Below, piece after piece: positions 25,727-33,546 of a stretch of DNA of 33,546 nucleotides (within the stretch, counting starts at the first letter, position 1; each line of letters begins with the position of its first letter). This DNA is from Patescibacteria group bacterium. GTDB taxonomy: Bacteria > Patescibacteriota > Patescibacteriia > Patescibacteriales > GWC2-42-12. A program made the position numbers and the translations under genes. The notes below the pieces were generated by a model. It ran no database searches. It was not told the DNA's origin and saw only the letters and a program-made list of their open reading frames with translations. The stretch covers positions 1 to 33,546 of the forward strand of contig JAQTVB010000012.1 of NCBI GenBank assembly GCA_028707005.1, in the 5' to 3' direction.

Positions 25727-27973
25727 TTATTTTATTATCTTTATACTCCCCACGTTCACTCCGCCGCTGAATTTTTCTTCATAAGCGTAAAATGAACCGA
25801 TAATCGCGCCGTTGGCTTCAAAAACACGAACATGCGGCGCGCCGCTCGGGCCGGCCGCCGTTATTATTTCATCCAAGCCATCATTATCAACGTCCGCTTT
25901 GGCTAAATTAACTCCGCCGCGAAAATTGCTTTTAAAGGCGAAAAAGTGGGACAGCAAATTTCCGTGGCTGTCAAAAAATTCAAGGTTTGGCCCGCCGCCG
26001 CCCGCCGGAGCGGTTATAATTTGAGTGCGATTTTTCCGCGTGCCTCCTTTAATATCAGCGATCAGCACGCGAATACCGCCGCGAAAAGTCTTGGGATATG
26101 CTAAAAATTGGTTTTGTAGAATGCCGATGGCCTTAAAGACTTTAACCTCGGGAATTTTGCCCGAGCCCAGGCCGGTAACGATTTCTTCTTCGCCGTCGCC
26201 GTCAATATCGCCGGTAGCTATATCCAGCCCGCCCCTGAATTTATTGTCGTAAGCGTAAAAGGAGCCTAGCATCTGGCCGCGGCCGTTAAACATTCTGATT
26301 TCCGAATTTCCGTTTAATTCCTGAACCGCAATTACTTCGTCAGCGCCATCGTGATTCACATCGGCGCAAGCCACTTTGGCGCCGCCGCGGAAGGCTTTAT
26401 CAAAAACAAACCACTGGCCGACCAATTCGCCGTTAAAATTAAAGATTTTTACGTGCGGCCCGCCTCCGGGACCGGCGGCGGCGACAATTTCTTTTTTGCC
26501 GTCGCCGTTGATATCGCCTGAAGCCAAGTTTACTCCGCCTTTAAATTTTTCGTCAAAAGCCAAAAATTCTTTTTCCACTCGTCCGTCCTGATCCGCTATT
26601 TTTACTAAACTTTTAAAACCCGCGCGCGGGGCTACTAACAATTTTTCCGTTTTACTTCGTAAAATATTCTGCGCTTTTGCAACCGCGGCTGAAAGGTTGA
26701 TCCGTCCGCTGCCCAATTTATTTATATAACTGGGATTGAGCATATTAATATTGTCGGCTGTGCCGAATAAGACGCTTAGCACTTCATTCCTGTTTAGAGC
26801 CGGGTTGGCGGCTTCTATCAGAGCAATGCCGGCGCTTACCATGGGAACGGCAACGGAAGTGCCGGACCAATAACCGTCGTAGTATTTATTAAAAGGCTGG
26901 CCGTCAATCGAATTCTCCGGTGAATACGCCACGGTGCTAAAAATGCTGATTCCTGGCGCCGCGATGTCAATGCATTTGCCGCCAAAACTGGAAAAAGGCG
27001 CTTTTTGATCCAATGTATCGGTGGCGGCTACGCCGATTACCCTGTTTTGGCCGTTTGACCCGTCAAGGCAAGCCGGATAAATCGGCGTTTCGTCGAGGTT
27101 GTAGCCTTCGCCCTGCCCTTGTTCGTTGCCGCCGGCCGCGACCACAATCACTCCGGCGTCAAAAGCCCGCTTAATCGCTTCATCCAAGCCTTTGCTGTAG
27201 CCAAAGCCGATGAAGCTTAAATTTATAATGTTCGCTCCGCTGGCGACCGCGTAATCTATTGCTTTAATGACTTTTGAAGAACCACCTTCGCCTTTATCAT
27301 CTAAAATTTTAAGCGGCATCAAGCGCGTTTTCCAGCTTACACCGGCAATGCCGGCGGCGTTATTGCCTGAAGCCGCCGCAATGCCCGCGATGATCGTGCC
27401 ATGGTTAATGCCTTCTTCGGTAAAGCCGAGCTGAAATTTAGGAGCCGGATCCGGAACATCATTGACAAAGTCCCAGCCGTTCACATCATCGATAAAACCA
27501 TTCTTATCGTCATCAAGGCCATTGCCGGCAATTTCTTTTTTGTTTATCCAAATATTGTCTTTTAAATCCGGATGTTTGATATCTACGCCGGAATCCAAAA
27601 TGGCGATAACAATGTCCGGGCTTTCCCTTACGTTATCCCAGGCCGCGACAGCTCCGATTCTGTTTAAATACCATTGGTTAGCGAAATAAGTGTCGGAAGG
27701 AATGATAGAGGCCCGGTAAAGATAATCCGGCTCCGCGTATTCAACCGACGGCGACCGCTGATAGCCATCTAAAATTTGATAATAATCTTGGTAAGGTTTG
27801 ATTTTTATGCCGATCAACTCCTTTCCAGCTTTAAATTTTACCAATATTTCATCGGTTTTGAATAAATCCCGGCCCTTAGCCGACGCCGCGTCTTTTATGG
27901 GAAATAAAAATAATATGGCCAGCGATAAAGCGAATATAAAAACATTAAAAAAAGACGTTATTTTCTTTTTCAT
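25727..27973 (-). CDS. Secreted subtilisin-like (S8) serine peptidase with C-terminal FG-GAP/VCBS-like repeats
   Basis: Catalytic triad contexts IAILDSGVDIKHPD, NHGTIIAGI, GTSVAVPMVSAG; five ~51 aa repeats with GDINGDGKKEIVAAAGPGGGPHVKIF-type motifs. Start moved to MKKKITSFF because upstream codons overlap a promoter. Confidence 0.92.
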   Translation of the reverse strand: MKKKITSFFNVFIFALSLAILFLFPIKDAASAKGRDLFKTDEILVKFKAGKELIGIKIKPYQDYYQILDGYQRSPSVEYAEPDYLYRASIIPSDTYFANQWYLNRIGAVAAWDNVRESPDIVIAILDSGVDIKHPDLKDNIWINKKEIAGNGLDDDKNGFIDDVNGWDFVNDVPDPAPKFQLGFTEEGINHGTIIAGIAAASGNNAAGIAGVSWKTRLMPLKILDDKGEGGSSKVIKAIDYAVASGANIINLSFIGFGYSKGLDEAIKRAFDAGVIVVAAGGNEQGQGEGYNLDETPIYPACLDGSNGQNRVIGVAATDTLDQKAPFSSFGGKCIDIAAPGISIFSTVAYSPENSIDGQPFNKYYDGYWSGTSVAVPMVSAGIALIEAANPALNRNEVLSVLFGTADNINMLNPSYINKLGSGRINLSAAVAKAQNILRSKTEKLLVAPRAGFKSLVKIADQDGRVEKEFLAFDEKFKGGVNLASGDINGDGKKEIVAAAGPGGGPHVKIFNFNGELVGQWFVFDKAFRGGAKVACADVNHDGADEVIAVQELNGNSEIRMFNGRGQMLGSFYAYDNKFRGGLDIATGDIDGDGEEEIVTGLGSGKIPEVKVFKAIGILQNQFLAYPKTFRGGIRVLIADIKGGTRKNRTQIITAPAGGGGPNLEFFDSHGNLLSHFFAFKSNFRGGVNLAKADVDNDGLDEIITAAGPSGAPHVRVFEANGAIIGSFYAYEEKFSGGVNVGSIKIIK

Positions 27974-27982
27974 AACATCTTT

Positions 27983-28012
27983 ATTATAACATAGATGGCT
28001 ATTTGTTTTCAA
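27983..28012 (-). promoter_or_regulatory. Sigma70-like promoter for the S8 peptidase
   Basis: Minus strand TTGAAA (28007-28012) - 18 nt - TATAAT (27983-27988), preceded by TGT (extended -10). Confidence 0.65.
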
Positions 28013-28022
28013 CTCGCGCCGA

Positions 28023-29297
28023 TTACATTTTTTTTATTACCGCCAACGTTTCTTGAGCGCACTTTAACAAGCTGAAATCGCTAGCTCTAGCATGGCCCTT
28101 GGCGATTAAATCTGCGGCCAGCTTCTTGTCCGATAATACTTTAGCCATTTTTTCCGCGATATCGCGCTTGTCCAACGGATTAAAAAGCCAGGCCGCTCCG
28201 GCGGTTGTTTCCCTGATGGAAGGAATATCCGAAGCGGTCACGGGTACGCCCGAAGCCATGGCCTGCACCAAAGGAATGCCGAAACCTTCATAGAGCGAAG
28301 GAAAAACGAATAGCGCCGCGCCACCGTACAAATAAGGTATGTCAAGCTCCGGCACCCAGCCGGTAATAATCACGTCGTTTTGCAAATCAAATTCTTCAAT
28401 CACATACTTTACTTCGTCAAAACCCAGGTCGGCGTTTCCAACCAGCACCAATTTATGATTCGTTTTATATTTCTCTTTCATGATGGCAAAAGCGTTCACT
28501 AATCTGGCCGTATTCTTTTTCTTTTCCAAGCGGCCGACATAAAAAATGTAGGGCGCTTTGATGCCATATTTTTTCAATGTTTTCTCTATTTCATTTTTGT
28601 CGGAAATTTTTTTATACAGTTCGGAATTAAAACCGTTATGGACGACTTCTATTTTTTCGCCGGACGCGCCGTAAATATCAATCATCTCTTGCTTGGTAAA
28701 TTCGGAAACGGCAATGATTTTTTTTGCGTGTTCAAGGGCGAACTTGGTTGACCAGCTGTGATAATCCAGTTTATTGGCGCGAAACTTTCCGCCGGTAAAC
28801 AATTTTATAAACAGGCCGAAAATTTTGCCGATCCAACCGCCGCTTGGGCCTAAATTGTCCGAACCGTAGAGCTCTTTGGCGCGTTCAAAGCCGACGTCAT
28901 GGATGGTAACCACGGATTTTTTCGGATGGATAAGCGGCAAGGTGTGGGCCGGAATAAAAAGCGCGTCGGGCGGCTCGACCAGCATCTCCAAAGACAGGCG
29001 GACTTGAGTCCATAAATAAGAAAATGGCCAAGCTAAAATCTTGGCTTTAAAATTATGATGCGGGCTTTTTATGATCTGGCAGCCGCGTTTCACGGTAATC
29101 TCGCGGCCATTGTCCGGGTTGGCGCCAGCCAAATCGGCCAAACCGCCGGTTAAAGGCTTGTCGCTATATAAAAGATACTGATTGGTTGAATCAATTTTGG
29201 CCAATTCTTTAATTAAATAATACGCGTACCATTCGGTGCCGCTCTTAAACCTCCGATTGGCGCGTGAAGCGTCAAGGCCGATTAACATAATTTTCAA
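28023..29297 (-). CDS. Glycosyltransferase family 4
   Basis: PYIFYVGRLEKKKNTARLVNAFA...LFVFPSLYEGFGIPLVQAMASGVPVTASDIPSIRETTAGAAWLFNP. Confidence 0.92.
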   Translation of the reverse strand: MKIMLIGLDASRANRRFKSGTEWYAYYLIKELAKIDSTNQYLLYSDKPLTGGLADLAGANPDNGREITVKRGCQIIKSPHHNFKAKILAWPFSYLWTQVRLSLEMLVEPPDALFIPAHTLPLIHPKKSVVTIHDVGFERAKELYGSDNLGPSGGWIGKIFGLFIKLFTGGKFRANKLDYHSWSTKFALEHAKKIIAVSEFTKQEMIDIYGASGEKIEVVHNGFNSELYKKISDKNEIEKTLKKYGIKAPYIFYVGRLEKKKNTARLVNAFAIMKEKYKTNHKLVLVGNADLGFDEVKYVIEEFDLQNDVIITGWVPELDIPYLYGGAALFVFPSLYEGFGIPLVQAMASGVPVTASDIPSIRETTAGAAWLFNPLDKRDIAEKMAKVLSDKKLAADLIAKGHARASDFSLLKCAQETLAVIKKM

Positions 29298-29308
29298 TTT
29301 TGTAATTT

Positions 29309-30316
29309 TTATTTGGTAGCAAAAATACTTCTCTTATACGAGTCTAGATTCTCCAGCGCGATGCCGGTTCCTTTAACCACGCACAGCAAAGCTTCATCGG
29401 CAACGTAGGCTGGAACGTCGGTGGTGCGCGATAATAACTGATCAATATTGCGCAATAAGGCGCTGCCGCCGGATAAGACCATACCCTTATCCATGATATC
29501 AGCGGCTAACTCCGGCGGCGTCTCCTGCAAAACTCTTTTGGCCGCGTTGATAATGGCTTCCAGCTCGTTTTGAATGGCTTCGGTGACATCGTCGGAGTTA
29601 ACCGTAATATTGCGCGGCAAACCGGTAATCATGTCGCGGCCGCGGATTTCCATGGTCAATTTATCTTCCAAGTACAAAGCGCTGCCAATTTTTATTTTAA
29701 CTTCTTCGGATGTTCTCTCACCGATCGCCAGATTGTATTTGCGCCTGATAAATTCCTGAATCGCGTCATCAAACTTATTGCCGCCGATCCTTACCGAGGT
29801 TGAAGTGACGATGCCGCCCAAAGAGATCACCGCCATTTCGGCCGTGCCGCCGCCGATGTCAATAATCATGTGGCCGGACGCCGAGCCGATGGGAATATCG
29901 GCGCCGATGGCCGCGGCAATCGGCTCTTTAATGATATAAGCGGCCCTGGCGCCGGCGGCGATGGTCGCGTCTATGACCGCGCGGCGTTCGGTTGAAGTGA
30001 TACCGGCCGGCACCGCCACCATCACTTCCGGCCTGAATAATCTTATGCCGCCCAAAGCTTTATTGATAAAATAACGCAACATGGCTTCGGTGGTGTGATA
30101 ATCGGCGATCACGCCGTCTTTTAAAGGCTTAATCGCGACAATCGCGTCCGGAGTTCTGCCCACCATATCCTTAGCTTCATTGCCTACGGCCAAAATTTTT
30201 TTATCAATCAAAGAAATCGCCACCACGCTCGGTTCATTGATGACAATGCCGCGTTTTGGGATATGGACCAAAGTATAAGTTGTGCCTAAATCTATGCCGA
30301 TTCTTTTTATAAACAT
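29309..30316 (-). CDS. mreB: Rod shape-determining protein MreB
   Basis: KRIGIDLGTTYTLVHIPKRGIVINEPSVVAIS...AVGNEAKDMVGRTP...MIIDIGGGTAEMAVISLGGIV; start set at MFIKRIG rather than the ORF start at 30331. Confidence 0.95.
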   Translation of the reverse strand: MFIKRIGIDLGTTYTLVHIPKRGIVINEPSVVAISLIDKKILAVGNEAKDMVGRTPDAIVAIKPLKDGVIADYHTTEAMLRYFINKALGGIRLFRPEVMVAVPAGITSTERRAVIDATIAAGARAAYIIKEPIAAAIGADIPIGSASGHMIIDIGGGTAEMAVISLGGIVTSTSVRIGGNKFDDAIQEFIRRKYNLAIGERTSEEVKIKIGSALYLEDKLTMEIRGRDMITGLPRNITVNSDDVTEAIQNELEAIINAAKRVLQETPPELAADIMDKGMVLSGGSALLRNIDQLLSRTTDVPAYVADEALLCVVKGTGIALENLDSYKRSIFATK

Positions 30317-30436
30317 AGTAATAATTTTCAATTAAATTAGCCACAATTTGAAAATTAATAAATTGAAAATTCATTGAAAATTGTAAATTGAAAATTGTAA
30401 ATTATTTCATAACCTAACTTCCGCTAGATTATTCAT

Positions 30437-30464
30437 TTTATAATATTATTGAAGCTAAAGTCAA
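30437..30464 (-). promoter_or_regulatory. Sigma70-like promoter upstream of mreB
   Basis: Minus strand TTGACT (30459-30464) - 16 nt - TATAAA (30437-30442). Confidence 0.55.
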
Positions 30465-30481
30465 CTATGGGTGGCTGGATG

Positions 30482-31804
30482 CTATTCCTGCCTTAAAGCG
30501 TCAATCGGATCAAGCCGCGCGGCTTTGCGGGCCGGGTAAACACCGAAACCCAGGCCGGAAATAATCGCGAAAGCGCAAGCGACGTAATAAGCTTTGGCCG
30601 GAATGGAGAATCTCCAGTCTAAGCCATAATAGTTCGCCCCCGCGGAAATTAAATAAGACGCGCCCGCGCCAACTAAAACGCCGGCAATAGCCCCGATAAA
30701 GGTGATGATTAGAGATTCAATTAAAAATTGCAGCATAATATCCGTGTATTTGGCTCCCACCGCTTTGCGCAGCCCGATTTCCGCCGTTCTTTCCGTGATA
30801 ATAACATACATGATATTCATAACACCCACACCGCCGACAATCAAAGATATGGCAACAATCGCCAAAAGCATTAAGGTGATGGCTTTGGTTATGGTGTCCA
30901 TAACGTCCAATGATTCTTTCATGGTAACCACGCGAAAATCGTCTTTGCTGGTATCGGTCATGCCTTCGCCCAAAATTTTGACTATCGGCTCGCCGGCTGT
31001 AAATTCCAAGGGCTTGGAAACAATGTCATGGTTTTCTCTGATGACCAGCCGGGCTTCTTCGGCAGTTTCATCCGCCAAATCAGCGTCTATTAGCTGGTGC
31101 ATCATGAATATTATATAGTCAATCCCCATGATTTTTTTCTGTAAAGTCCTGATCGGCACATAAACAAAATCATCATAATCCAAAGTCATGACAGCGCCTC
31201 TTTCTTTAGCCACGCCGATAATGAGAAATTTTATTTTCCTAATTTTAATAAACTTGCCCAGCGGGTCGCTGGGACCGAATAATTTTTCTTTAATCTTAGA
31301 GCCCAAGACAGCCACCGGCGCCAGCGATTTATCTTCAATGTCGGTAAAATATCTGCCATAATCAATTTCCAGCTTATCGATTTCTATGGAACTGGCGGTG
31401 GTGCCGAAAATTAAAGATTTTTTTGATTGTTCATTATAGTTAACCTGCTCTTGCCCGATAACCACCGCGTAAGCGTTTTTTATATTCGGCAATTTTGAAA
31501 CATCCTCCATGTCCTTCAGGGTGAGCGTGGAAATTTGAGCTCCCTGGGCGATGGCGATGGCGCTTTGCTGTTCCGCGGCCGCGCCTTTTTTGCCTGTCGG
31601 CGCCTTAAGTTCGGTTTCTATCAAATCAGTGCCGCCGAAAGCTTCAACCTGGCTCATCACCAAGCCATTAATCCCCTCGCCGGCTGAATAGACGATAATC
31701 ACGCTGGCGATGCCAATAACTATGCCCAAAACGGTAAGGCCGGTTCTTACTTTGTTGGCTTTAACCGCGCGCAAAGAAATTTTTAGAATGGTTAAAAGGC
31801 TCAT
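30482..31804 (-). CDS. ABC transporter permease, MacB/FtsX-like
   Basis: SLRAVKANKVRTGLTVLGIVIGIASVIIVYSAGEG...GGVGVMNIMYVIITERTAEIGLRKAVGAKYTDIMLQFLIESLIIT...YPARKAARLDPIDALRQE. Confidence 0.93.
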   Translation of the reverse strand: MSLLTILKISLRAVKANKVRTGLTVLGIVIGIASVIIVYSAGEGINGLVMSQVEAFGGTDLIETELKAPTGKKGAAAEQQSAIAIAQGAQISTLTLKDMEDVSKLPNIKNAYAVVIGQEQVNYNEQSKKSLIFGTTASSIEIDKLEIDYGRYFTDIEDKSLAPVAVLGSKIKEKLFGPSDPLGKFIKIRKIKFLIIGVAKERGAVMTLDYDDFVYVPIRTLQKKIMGIDYIIFMMHQLIDADLADETAEEARLVIRENHDIVSKPLEFTAGEPIVKILGEGMTDTSKDDFRVVTMKESLDVMDTITKAITLMLLAIVAISLIVGGVGVMNIMYVIITERTAEIGLRKAVGAKYTDIMLQFLIESLIITFIGAIAGVLVGAGASYLISAGANYYGLDWRFSIPAKAYYVACAFAIISGLGFGVYPARKAARLDPIDALRQE

Positions 31805-31850
31805 AAATTATGCATGGTCATTGCGGGCTCGGGGGCCGCCATGACAGACT

Positions 31851-33104
31851 CTATTCGTGCCTTAGCGCCTCTACCGGCTGTAAGCGGCTGGCTTTGCTGG
31901 CCGGGTACAAGCCAAAAATCAAACCAACGGCGGCTGAAACCGCCAAGGCCAAAAAAATTGAAAAAGGCGAAACCACCAAATCCCAGTCATACCCCAAAAC
32001 GCGGGCGCCGACGGAAATTAAAACGGCAACCAGGCCGCCGGTTATAATTCCCGCGCTGCCGCCGGCCAAAGTGATGGTAATGGCTTCCAGCAAAAATTGC
32101 GACATAATACTTTTATTGCTCGCACCCACCGCTTTGCGCAAACCGATTTCCCGCGTTCTTTCCGTCACGCTTACCAGCATGATGTTCATAATGCCGATGC
32201 CGCCGACCAAGAGAGACAGCGCCGCCATGGCGGCCAAAAAGAATTTTAACGCGTCGGTAATCGTCGTAATCATCTCCAGCGCTTGAGCCGAGCTCCTTAC
32301 GGTAAAGTCATCATTGGCTCCGCTTTGATCTTTAATTTCATGCTGTTCGCGCAAAATCACTTTTATATCCTCCATGGCTCTGGCCGCATTGGCTTGGTCG
32401 TCAATTTTAATCCGTATCATGCTGATATGATTCACGCCGGCAATCAATTTTTGCATGGTTTTCAGCGGTAAGAAAATCTGGTCGTCATTATTTTGGAAAG
32501 CCACCGTGCCGCGCTCTTTCATAACGCCGATAACTTCAAAATTTTGTTTTTTGATTTTTATCTTTTGGCCGACCGGATCTGATTCGCCGAACAGCTCTTC
32601 TTTAACCGCGCTGCCCAAAACGGCGACTTTGGCTAAATTGGTTTCTTCTTCTTTGGTAAAAAACCTGCCCTGCTCAATCTCCCCGTTTTCCACGGTTAAA
32701 TAGCCGACCGTGGTGCCGCTCAAATTAGTGTCGTAGGAATTCGCGCCCCAGCTGGCCGTTCCCATGCCCTTATAATAAGCGACTGTCTCTACGGCGTTGG
32801 GCACGTTTTTTTTGTCATTAATGGCCTGCGCGTCGTCATAAGTAAGGGTGGTAATCACAATGCCCATGATAGTGGCGGGCGGACCTTCTTCTTCGGAAGC
32901 TCCGGGCAAAATTCCGATAATATCAGTGCCTAAAGATTTGACTTGATTGATAATCAGGCTTTGCGCTCCGGCGCCGACGGCCATAATAATGATCACCGCG
33001 GCCACGCCGATAATTATGCCCAGCATTGTTAAAAAGCTTCTGCCTTTATTGGTCAGAAGCGCTTTAGTGGAAATCTTAACGCATTGTTTGCAGAACTCTA
33101 GCAT
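31851..33104 (-). CDS. ABC transporter permease, MacB/FtsX-like; ORF extends to 33152 but start is probably MLEFCKQ
   Basis: STKALLTNKGRSFLTMLGIIIGVAAVIIIMAVGAGAQ...GGIGIMNIMLVSVTERTREIGLRKAVGASNKSIMSQFLLEAITIT...YPASKASRLQPVEALRHE. Confidence 0.93.
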   Translation of the reverse strand: MLEFCKQCVKISTKALLTNKGRSFLTMLGIIIGVAAVIIIMAVGAGAQSLIINQVKSLGTDIIGILPGASEEEGPPATIMGIVITTLTYDDAQAINDKKNVPNAVETVAYYKGMGTASWGANSYDTNLSGTTVGYLTVENGEIEQGRFFTKEEETNLAKVAVLGSAVKEELFGESDPVGQKIKIKKQNFEVIGVMKERGTVAFQNNDDQIFLPLKTMQKLIAGVNHISMIRIKIDDQANAARAMEDIKVILREQHEIKDQSGANDDFTVRSSAQALEMITTITDALKFFLAAMAALSLLVGGIGIMNIMLVSVTERTREIGLRKAVGASNKSIMSQFLLEAITITLAGGSAGIITGGLVAVLISVGARVLGYDWDLVVSPFSIFLALAVSAAVGLIFGLYPASKASRLQPVEALRHE

Positions 33105-33162
33105 ACATATAGCGCGAATGCGCGAATTAAGACACGGATAGTTTACCCGCAACTTCGCGTGA

Positions 33163-33546
33163 TTACTTTAATAGCGCGCCGTCGCGAGCGATTCTTCTCC
33201 GCGCCACCGCGTAATCATCCACGATCAAACCGTCTTTGATCTTTATGATTCTTTTGGCGTGCTCGGAAGTATAAGTTTCATGCGTCACCAAGACTATGGT
33301 GTTGCCTTGTTCATTAAGGTTCTGTAAAATTTCCATTATTTGCACGCCCGATCTTGAATCAAGATTGCCGGTCGGCTCATCGGCGAAAATCACGGCCGGA
33401 GCGTTAACCAGCGCGCGGGCGATGGCCACGCGCTGCTTTTCGCCGCCGGAAATCTGGTTGGTATAATAATGCAAGCGGTGGCCCAGCCCCACTCTTTCCA
33501 AAACTTGCTTAGCGCGAGCCGCGTGCTCCGTCAAACGCTTAGAATA
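33163..33546 (-). CDS. ABC transporter ATP-binding protein (MacB/LolD-like), partial, N-terminus beyond window edge
   Basis: [38 protein letters not shown] signature and Walker B; frame stays open to 33546. Confidence 0.93.
   Translation of the reverse strand, partial: YSKRLTEHAARAKQVLERVGLGHRLHYYTNQISGGEKQRVAIARALVNAPAVIFADEPTGNLDSRSGVQIMEILQNLNEQGNTIVLVTHETYTSEHAKRIIKIKDGLIVDDYAVARRRIARDGALLK

Noticed and set aside
25812-26591. Three plus-strand ORFs with similar Pro/Ser-rich sequences
   Set aside because: Antisense shadows of the FG-GAP-like repeats of the S8 peptidase; their similarity reflects the repeats on the coding strand.
30702-32286. Long plus-strand ORFs opposite the permease genes (138 and 158 aa)
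   Set aside because: Antisense to well-supported MacB-like permeases; no domain recognised.
1-33546. CRISPR array or defence island
   Set aside because: No regularly spaced direct repeats and no Cas, nuclease, toxin or reverse-transcriptase proteins; repeats seen are inverted and scattered.
1-33546. Recoded UGA (as in Gracilibacteria/Absconditabacteria)
   Set aside because: The GT4 gene at 22277 ends in TGA via an ATGA overlap, and ORFs close normally under the standard code.
1-33546. tRNA or rRNA genes
   Set aside because: No T-arm GGTTCRANNCC with matching acceptor stems and no rRNA-like stretches seen by eye; tRNAscan-SE would settle it.

Overview
The window reads as an ordinary chromosomal segment from a Candidate Phyla Radiation (Patescibacteria)-like bacterium. 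This lineage call is inference from protein style, not from a search. UGA is used as a stop, so the genetic code looks standard. All but one of the well-supported genes are on the minus strand. Contents from left to right: the end of a translation operon read infA-rpmJ-rpsM-rpsK on the minus strand; a short alaS; a structured intergenic region that looks like a stand-alone non-coding RNA gene; a TSP3/CAP-domain protein; mnmA; an O-antigen-ligase/TPR protein; a Tgt-like protein; two large surface proteins (DUF11-like and DUF4012); a long surface-glycan locus (four GT4, one GT2 with DUF2304, two GT-C-like proteins, an NAD-sugar epimerase/decarboxylase and a membrane-anchored methyltransferase); a subtilase with FG-GAP-like repeats; mreB; and a MacB-like ABC exporter with two permeases and an ATPase cut by the window edge. 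The strongest candidate for something undescribed is the minus-strand RNA at about 3441-3790. It has its own sigma70-like promoter, several nested or perfect stems and an intrinsic terminator, and it matches no RNA family I can recognise by eye. Other points worth checking are in-frame palindromic repeats inside mnmA, a Tgt homologue that appears to have lost all four zinc ligands, a TIR-bounded ~160 bp element, and recurring intergenic palindromes. I see no CRISPR array, tRNA, rRNA or defence system.
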